Shown here: positions 57,197-64,000 of the stretch, in pieces
Numbering within the stretch: position 1 is the stretch's first letter
Layout: every line of letters starts with the position of its first letter
Assembly (NCBI GenBank): GCA_017654735.1
Contig: JADPYG010000088.1
Location: 3,224,001 to 3,288,000, forward strand
Length of the DNA: 64,000 nt
From: Vishniacozyma victoriae
Taxonomy: Eukaryota > Basidiomycota > Tremellomycetes > Tremellales > Bulleribasidiaceae
Reading direction: 5' to 3'
Translations under genes and position numbers: made by a program
Notes under the pieces: model-generated
Databases searched by the model: none
The model's input: the letters and a program-made list of their open reading frames with translations, nothing else
Told to the model about the DNA's origin: nothing

Positions 57197-59049
57197 CTAC
57201 TGAATATACTTATATGGATTCATCAACCCTTTAGGATCAAAGAGGTGTTTGATCTTTCGCATTAGATCTATTGAAGTTGCGTTCTGGGAGTAATGAACGT
57301 GTGGGGCTTTCATTACGCCTGTATGTCAGTGGGAGCTTCGGGGATGCTCTTACCTAGACCATGTTCTGCTGAGATTGAACCTTCGTGTTCGGCTGCGTGT
57401 AAGCGATTTCTGACTTTGAGAAGGATGGACTTACAGACTATCTCATAGATGTATGGTTCTAGGACTTTCTCGATCTCATCATCGTACTTGTCCGCTACTA
57501 CGTTGATGTGAAGGTTTCCTGCTCGTTAGCGGAGAACCTTCTGCATTTGGTGAATACACTGACCATCCCCCATATGTCCATATCCCATAGCAGCCATCAC
57601 TCTCCCACCCTCATAAACACCCAACCGCCCCTCCCAACCCTCGCCCAGGAGTCCAGCCTCGCCCAACCTCCTCCTGACCTTCTCGACCACATCATACATC
57701 TTGCCCACGGGTACACTAACATCATATTTGTAAACTGATCCAGCCTTCCCAGCTGATTCACCGATAGTCTCTCGAATAGCCCATAGGGATTGAAGCTGGG
57801 TGGTATCCTGCGCCAATACCCCGTCGGTCACTAGATTTGATTCTAGGAGGTGTTCAGTGAAGCCAGAGAGTTTCTGATTGTCAGCGTGGAATGATATGGT
57901 AACGTACAGCTTCATCGTGCTCGGCGTTACTTCCTCCTGTTTCTATTAAGCAGTAGAAATCTGATTCCTCCTCAAACAATTTCTTGTCATCCCCATTATT
58001 GATCTGATGGCGCTTCACTAGATCATACTACCATCAGCACAATCATCAGGACTCAGAACTTACACTCTGTTTATCAAAGAATTCGAACGCAGACAAGATC
58101 TCGCCCAGATGAGCTTTAGCTTCTCCAAATACCTTCTGCACACCCTCATATGTCGGTACAGCGAATACTGCGACGTTCATAGCCGCCGGTCGACGTGGGC
58201 AGAGGATCGAAATAGCAGTAATGACCCCTATGGTCCCTTCCGACCCGATAAACAATTGTTTCAAATCGAACCCTTCTGATCAGCTTGACTAGGTGGATAA
58301 CATACCAGTATTATCCTTCCTCAACTTGCTTAACCCATTCCATATCGTCCCGTCGGGTAATACCACCTCCAAGCCTAGGACACTACCATGTAAACTCCCA
58401 TAACGGAGTAAACGTAATCCGCCAGCGTTTGTAGCTACGTTTCCACCGACTTGACAGCTCCCTTTGGCCCCTAGGTCTAAGGGGAAGATGAATCCTTTCT
58501 CCGCCAGGTAATTATCTGCTGCTTCTAGCACTACTCCAGCATCGAGCACCAGGATACCAGAGACCGGATCAAATGACCGTATATTCTTCAGATTCGATAG
58601 TGATAACACCAGCTCGTCGTGGATAGGTATTGATCCGCCTGAATCTCAGCACGCTGTTACGTTACTCATGAATCGGACTCACCGACCAGACCAGTATTCC
58701 CAGCCTGAGGCACAACAGCGATACCGTTCTCATAACAATATTTCACAACTTTACTAACTTCCTCCGTATCCCTAGGCTTCACCACAAGCGGACTTGACCC
58801 ATGATATTTGTTCATCCAATCATCATTATACCCCACTAAATCTGCTTTTGTGGCCGATTCGTCGAGAGTGGAAAGGACAGAACTGGGAGAAGCGAGTAAT
58901 GACCGTAAATCGTCGACATGTGATTTCTGGGGGACCGTAAATCCGGACTGACGAGGTGGGATCGCTGAGCCGTACCTTACGAGCTTGAGCGGCGATGAAC
59001 CTGGTCGAGGAGCTACCAGACATCTGGAGCTACGCCATGCTGCGTTCAT
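57197..59049 (-). CDS. FAD-linked D-2-hydroxyglutarate / D-lactate dehydrogenase, mitochondrial
   Basis: The start at 59049 gives [19 protein letters not shown], an Arg/Ser-rich N-terminus without acidic residues, typical of a mitochondrial presequence; the longer frame begins only with GTG. The FAD-binding domain (FAD_binding_4 type) has [52 protein letters not shown] then [18 protein letters not shown]. The second exon group has [18 protein letters not shown]. The C-terminal domain ends [15 protein letters not shown]. The [11 protein letters not shown] motif is characteristic of D2HGDH/Dld2-type enzymes, which oxidise D-2-hydroxyglutarate or D-lactate and pass electrons to cytochrome c or a flavoprotein. 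I cannot fix substrate preference from sequence. It is divergent from the MFS gene. Confidence 0.93.
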
Positions 59050-59401
59050 CTCGAATGTTGGGGAGCTGTTAATACACACGTATAGTCCAGCTTATCGTCC
59101 CGGACGCGTCGGCTAATGATCGCCAAGACCTCGCTCGAAAGATCACGCCATACAGTACCGCTGGCAGCATGCATCTTCTACCTGATAGCTGTTGAGGGAT
59201 GCTCAAGTTTTCGCAAGACATGGTCAGGCCCTCTTCTCATCCTCAGAACGGTGCGTGAGTTGGTACCCAAGAATAAGGAGACCCATTGCCCCGGATCTGA
59301 TCGGCTTAATCTCGGGCTCCGGAATCCCCGCCTTCGACTTTTGACTTTTCGATCAATAGATCTACTCATGTCCATACCCATGTCCTAGGTGCACCAAAAA
59401 T
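59050..59401. promoter_or_regulatory. Divergent promoter between dehydrogenase and MFS transporter
   Basis: 352 bp between opposite starts. One ACGCGT is present at 59104-59109. Open frames here are short and probably meaningless. Confidence 0.5.
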
Positions 59402-61363
59402 ATGTCAACGCTGCCCCCACCTCTGGGGCCTCAGCTGAACCACCGAACAGCCTCGCCAGCAATCTCAATCTCAAACCGACCAGTTGACCTCGACTTGCAA
59501 GATGGAGAATATTCCTCACCACCTTCTGGAGCTACTACGCCTCATGGTCATCCTTTACCTTCCTACTTTCGTCCTGGACCTAGTAAGAAGGAGGTAACCC
59601 CAGTACCATATGCGAAGCTGCTCCCGCTATGTATAGCACGTTCGGCGGAGGGAATGATAGGATCGATAATTATGCCTTATGTGAATGAAATGATACTCTC
59701 ATTTGGGGTGAATGAGAATGACGTAGGAGTTTGGTCTGCCATAGCTGTAAGTATCATCATGAGCCAGACAAGTATGAACCAATGATAGGAATCAAGTTTC
59801 ATGGCTACAGAAGCTGTTATAGCGCCATTCTACGCTCCAATAGGGGATAAATATGGTCGAAGACCAGTCGTTTTGGTCCTGATAGCATTCTGGGGGATAT
59901 TTGCTATGGGATTCGGGCTTTCAGGGAGCGTGATTACCGCTGTAATCATGAGAGGCTGTCGTGAGTCGTTTCCATCGAGATCTGTTGAGACTGCTGATTC
60001 CCAGTTGGACTGCTTGCTGGAGTGGGAGTGCTGACGAGAACGATGGTAGGGGAAATGTGCGACAAGACGAATAGGGTCCAGGGTAGGTTCTCACACCTTT
60101 TCGTGATCTAGACTAATGAGTAGGGTTCGCAGTGTTCACCCCAGCTCTCACGGTCGGATTCACATTAGGGTAAGCCCCATCTTCCACAACACGCTGACAA
60201 CCCAGACCCTTATTCGGAGGTATCCTAGCAAACCCAGTCCCTAAACTCCTACCGCCATCATTCACTCTCTTATCGACGTATCCCTACCTCCTCCCAGCCC
60301 TCTTCTCGGGAGCATGGGCATTATCAGCTTCAGCAACCGGGTACTTCCTCTTACCAGAAGTACGTCCCCCATTCAAACAGCACTGATGGATAGACACTCC
60401 CACCTAAACTCAAATCTCGGCCTGGGGAAATTGATAAACGAAATAATACTGCTGGAAATCTACTCAGATATACGCCTTTTCGAAATATGGTCTTTCTCTA
60501 TGGAAGTACGTTCTTCCATCCTCTTTCATGAGTTGAGCTGATAGGAAGTGGTCAATGGGATTCAATTTGCATGGGAGGCTTTCTTCCCATTATTCGCTTT
60601 TACAAGTACAGAACTAGGAGGTTTAGGTCTTGGTGTATGTCCCTCTCCCCGACTGTTCTGTCAAGCTAATAATAGGTCGACGCTATCGGAATAGTAATGG
60701 CCTCAAGTGCCGGTCTCTCAATCATAATGACAGTGTTCGTATTCCCATACCTCCACAACCGATTACCTGAAAATCTCTTCTTACGACTATGTACGCCCCT
60801 TCCCATCTTGCAGGGACTGACTAATGATAGGTCTCTTCGCCTACCCTGTTGGAGTCCTTTTCTTCCCATTTGCTTGGTATTTCAATTACACCTCTACCGT
60901 GTCTTTACCTAAGAGCGTGTGTGTCCTGCTGGCAATGCAGATGATATGCCGCAGAATGGGGGATTTCTCAGCTACGTCAGTCCCCCTCCCCCCAAAAAAG
61001 AGATCTATGCTGATTGGCAGATTACTCGATACTTTCGTTCTAGATGTGATTCCAAATCCAGAATACCTAGCCCTCGCAAACTCGCTTGCATTCAGTATAG
61101 CCGTAAGTCCCGATCGGAAGTCCTGTGACAGAGCTAACGACAAGGCGGTAGGAAGAGCAGTAGGCCCATTCATGGTCAGCTACTTTTTCTCAATCTCGAC
61201 TCATGCCGCTTCACCATACTCGATCGCAAGACATATTGTCTGGGTATTATTTATCGGCATGTGTATACCTAGTTTGGTGCTTGCGGCGAAGTTGGACAAA
61301 GACAAGCCGGATATCAAAGAAGACTCGGAAGAAGAAGAAAGACACGAATTGTTATCACATTAG
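59402..61363 (+). CDS. Major facilitator superfamily transporter (DHA1-like)
   Basis: About ten short exons give a 12-helix MFS transporter. The N-terminal about 75 residues are hydrophilic and Pro/Ser-rich. The first membrane segments follow (YAKLLPLCIARSAEGMIGS). Motif A between helices 2 and 3 is GDKYGRRP. Later visible parts are FWGIFAMGFGLSGSVITAV, GLLAGVGVLTRTMVGEM and the C-terminal YSIARHIVWVLFIGMCIPSL. The acidic tail ends EERHELLSH. It resembles the ZIF1/drug-proton-antiporter-like branch of fungal MFS proteins, but the substrate is unknown. The C-terminal exons need transcript support, since small introns are dense there. Confidence 0.85.
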
Positions 61364-61465
61364 AACTAGAAAGTAGACAACTTAAAGTACGAAACACGAG
61401 GTCATATGAAAAATTATAATACGACAATCTACCGACACGACCTGAAAGACCAGCGAGATGAGAGA

Positions 61466-62973
61466 TCAAGCGCCAAACCCAAGGTACCGGGCAACATTGC
61501 AAGTATACCGTGCCCTCACACGCGGCAAAAAATCTGAGAACGGCAACTGCTGATCGCTCGGTGGCTGTCCCAATTCTTCCTTCAACGCCTCGTCCTCAGT
61601 TCCATCCCAAGTGAAAGGTAATTTGTCGTCTCCATATGCTTTCCGCCATGTATCCATGGCGTCGGCTTCGATATCTTTCGTTGTGACGAGGTCGAAGTTG
61701 TAGACTGCGGAACGAAGACCAGCAGCGTAACGTTCCGAAGCCCATCGGACGACATCGAAAGGGGAGAAATAGACGTCAAAGTATCTTGGTTCGAAGGGGA
61801 CCGCTTTGTCCTCGGCGACATCGGAGTCTGATTCGACTATCGAGTGATAAGACATTTGTCGATCGGTACGTTTGGCTTCCAGGTCCCATTGAGCTCGGCT
61901 CATCACTTTTCGATATCAGCACAGCTGCGACTTGGTTCTTGGGGCACGACTTACTCCTCATAGCATGTATCTCGACTTGCCTGGAAATGTACGGATTACC
62001 AAACACGGTCCTGGCAGTATGCCTGGCCAATTCATCAGCCTTTTCCGTCGAAAGCGTCCACGCATAGTACGAGAGGCGAAGGAGACAATGCCAGATACTA
62101 CGATTAGCTTACTCGTCCAGTTTCCTGTCACTCACATTTTACTCATTGTAGCGGCTTCCTTGTCCGTCATGTACCATTCGCTAGGAAACCAGGGGCATAT
62201 ATCGAATAATGCTCGCATATAATGCCAAGCAGCCTCGGCTATTTGGCCTTTTTCGAAACACCTGGAGCATCAGAACGGTGATCGCATAGAGGTAAAAGGA
62301 CTTGCTCGTCACCAGTCTCGGCATTGTCTTTGGCCGCGTCATAATGCTCGTCAAGTCTCTCGACCCACTTGCAGTTCTTTTTATACCGAATCTCTTCATC
62401 CCAAGGTGGTCCGTCGTCCAGGTCTTCCGGTGGAGTCGGGTGATGTTCCGAGAGCAGAGAGTAGAATCGAAACAACACGCGTGTGAAGGCCAAAACTTGC
62501 TTTTTGGAGTTCATGTAGAGATGAACGCAGTACATCTCGCCAAAATACTTGCTGTTCATATACGACGGCGAACGGAGCAATTCAGCAGTCGCCTTTTCCA
62601 GCTTCAGGAATGATCTGACATGTCAGCTACATCATCGATATCGGAGAGCATGGTCCACCTACGATTCTTGAAGATCTTCAACTTCCCGACATTGAGAGGC
62701 GAGTATTTTCTCTGTGAATACGGCACCTGAATCGATTTCGCCCATATCTCCAAAGAATCGCCATAATACCTCAGCGCAGACATGTCGATCCAGAGGGAGC
62801 CGGAATGTCGTGGGTCCGACGAGTGCCCCTCGATCATTTGATAAGATGTAGGCTGTGCAGCGCGAACGACGTCGTGGTCCAGGTTGATCGTGGAGATCCA
62901 ACGCGATCGCGTCGCAGTGGATCGCGCGAGCGTGTGAGAAGGTTGAAAATTTCGACATGTTGATTTCCGACAT
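61466..62973 (-). CDS. Multi-exon protein of unknown function
   Basis: A minus-strand gene of about five exons, about 440 residues. It starts MSEINMSKFSTFSHARAIHC (an in-frame second ATG follows closely) and ends RYTCNVARYLGFGA at 61466. Visible stretches include LPLDRHVCAEVLWRFFGDMG, YMNSKYFGEMYCVHLYMNS and GQIAEAAWHYMRALFDICPW, then ARTVFGNPYISRQVEIHAMR. It is neither low-complexity nor membrane-spanning. The order of domains suggests a helical fold with aromatic-rich segments, but I recognise no family. Introns at about 62613-62658 and 62225-62290 are supported by clean joins; one acceptor near 62240-62260 is ambiguous. Confidence 0.7.
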
Positions 62974-63277
62974 GTTGGCTGTGGATCAGCTCACGCAGCG
63001 GTACAGCTGGACTTGCTCACTTGTTTATGCTTTGGTTGAATTGTCTTTGGGCTGGAGAATAATGAGGGCTAGCGAGGTGGTAGGGAGCAACAGAGAGGAG
63101 CAATGTTCGAGGGAGACTGGAAAGCAGAAGTGAGATGTAGAAAGGAGAAAGAGATGACTTGTGGGGAGTCTTGCGAGAATTGTCCTGATGTTGAGTGAAG
63201 GTTGACTGATGACAAGTTGAGTGATCGTTGCATATGTCGTTGAAAGGTCATACAACATTGTATAGGGCAACTCCCTC
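62974..63277. other. Intergenic region between two minus-strand genes
   Basis: About 300 bp; promoter of the unknown gene and 3' flank of ATG16. No supportable gene. Confidence 0.5.
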
Positions 63278-63474
63278 TCAAGCCTCTCGTCTGGCCTCGT
63301 CCCATCCTTGATCATCTTCTTCCCTCAGTACACTATCATTCAACGCAACTCGAGGCGACGCATGACCTTCCACCCCTGCACTTTTCACTCCTCCCTGATC
63401 ATCCAAAACCTCCCACCCATCATCACTCTTGCCCTTTCTCCCATCAACACCGAGCTGGCGGGAAGGATCAGGAA

Positions 63475-64000
63475 TCAACGTTTCTCCTTTTCCTTCCCGC
63501 CTTTCTGAAAATCCCCTTCCCCCTCTTTTCTTTTGACTTCGGCATTCTCCTTTTCGAATTCCACATTCATCTCGTCCGCTGTGAGGTTCATCTTGTCAAG
63601 CCAGCGTTGGACGAGGTGGGCATTATCGGACCTGAGCTCGAGGTTTTGTTGGGATAATGATGTCAATTCTAGATTTTGGGCGATAATCTCGTCGTTCAAT
63701 GTCTGTTCATCAGCTCTGGTCCGGTACGAATACGTACCTCCATGTCTTTCGTACGGTATCTCCATCTCTCCTCCCACTCTCTCTCCTTCTTGATAGATGC
63801 CTCCTTGGCGTCCCTCAGTAGCCTGACCTCTTCTCTCATTCCTCGTACTTCCTCATCCCTATCACGAAGCGCATCTGCCATTTGTAATTGCTTGTTCTGC
63901 GATGCGGCCTGAGTACGATACAGTGTCGACAATTCATTCCGGAGGGTCATCATCTGCGTCTCGAGGTGGTCGATCAGTGACGGACTAGGGTCAGCTTTCT
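63475..64000 (-). CDS. ATG16: Autophagy protein Atg16, 3' part (5' end outside the window)
   Basis: Partial: the gene runs off the right edge. The exon starting at about 63984 (after a GCTGACCCTAG acceptor) codes a coiled coil (LRNELSTLYRTQAASQNKQL ... LRDAKEASIKKEREWEERW). After an intron at about 63702-63736, the joined MDFE-like end continues ETLNDEIIAQNLELTSLSQQ, then DNAHLVQRWLDKMN, the conserved C-terminal Atg16 segment. Atg16 dimerises through this coiled coil and binds Atg5-Atg12 to direct Atg8 lipidation. The frame stops at 63475 after GGKEKEKR. An overlapping frame to 63278 contains SDDGWEVLDDQGG and might be an alternative or spliced C-terminus. Family size (150-250 residues) fits the shorter end. 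Confidence 0.85.

Overview
The window is nuclear DNA from a fungus, most likely a tremellomycete basidiomycete (Cryptococcus/Kwoniella type). The reasons: genes are compact and intron-dense; introns are mostly 35-90 nt, with GTNNGT donors and CTGAC/CTAAC-like branch sites just before the acceptor; intergenic gaps are short; and the proteins are basidiomycete in character (polyQ-rich SWI1-type subunit, RBM26/27-type protein, single-exon forkhead factor). No virus, transposon, CRISPR or bacterial operon structure was seen. All assignments come from reading the sequence; no database search was possible.

Layout. 0-4.4 kb: a small cupin protein, a secreted Ser/Thr-rich protein with tandem repeats, and an intron-containing tRNA-Gly(CCC). 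4.4-12 kb: tubulin cofactor D (+), convergent with a PP2A activator/PTPA (-), which is divergent from the tRNA methyltransferase TRM11 (+). 12-20 kb: a SWI1/ARID chromatin-remodelling subunit (-) and the Rab-GAP GYP1 (-). 20-30.8 kb: a disordered protein of unknown function, the vacuolar Rab YPT7, the HORMA-remodelling AAA ATPase PCH2/TRIP13, SEA4/MIO (-) and, sharing its promoter, VMA21 (+). 31-38 kb: TRM7, a protein kinase starting 42 nt after it, a small unknown gene, and an RBM26/27-like RNA-binding protein. 38-48.9 kb: a DUF2264 protein (-), the decapping enzyme DCP2 (+), a HOT13-type CHY zinc-finger protein (-), a GH88 unsaturated glucuronyl hydrolase (+), then a poorly organised stretch that may be a decayed gene. 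48.9-64 kb: an intronless disordered protein, an HCM1-like forkhead factor, a PNS1/CTL-type membrane protein (-), a mitochondrial D-2-hydroxyglutarate/D-lactate dehydrogenase (-), an MFS transporter (+), an unknown gene (-), and the 3' part of ATG16 (-), cut by the window end.

The genes are mostly conserved housekeeping genes with independent promoters. Recurring themes are the vacuole, endosome and TORC1 (YPT7, GYP1, VMA21, SEA4, ATG16) and RNA modification or decay (TRM11, TRM7, DCP2, RBM26/27). SEA4 and VMA21 are the one pair that shares both a short promoter and a cellular theme. DUF2264 and GH88 are two carbohydrate-type enzymes lying close together. I found no convincing new multi-gene system. 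The items most worth a second look are a 21-bp inverted repeat downstream of the kinase, a 5-nt first coding exon in the CHY zinc-finger gene, a 71-codon in-frame N-terminal extension of TRM7, a local cluster of ACGCGT boxes before the forkhead gene, the DUF2264/GH88 neighbourhood, and the frame-broken 46.4-47.5 kb stretch.
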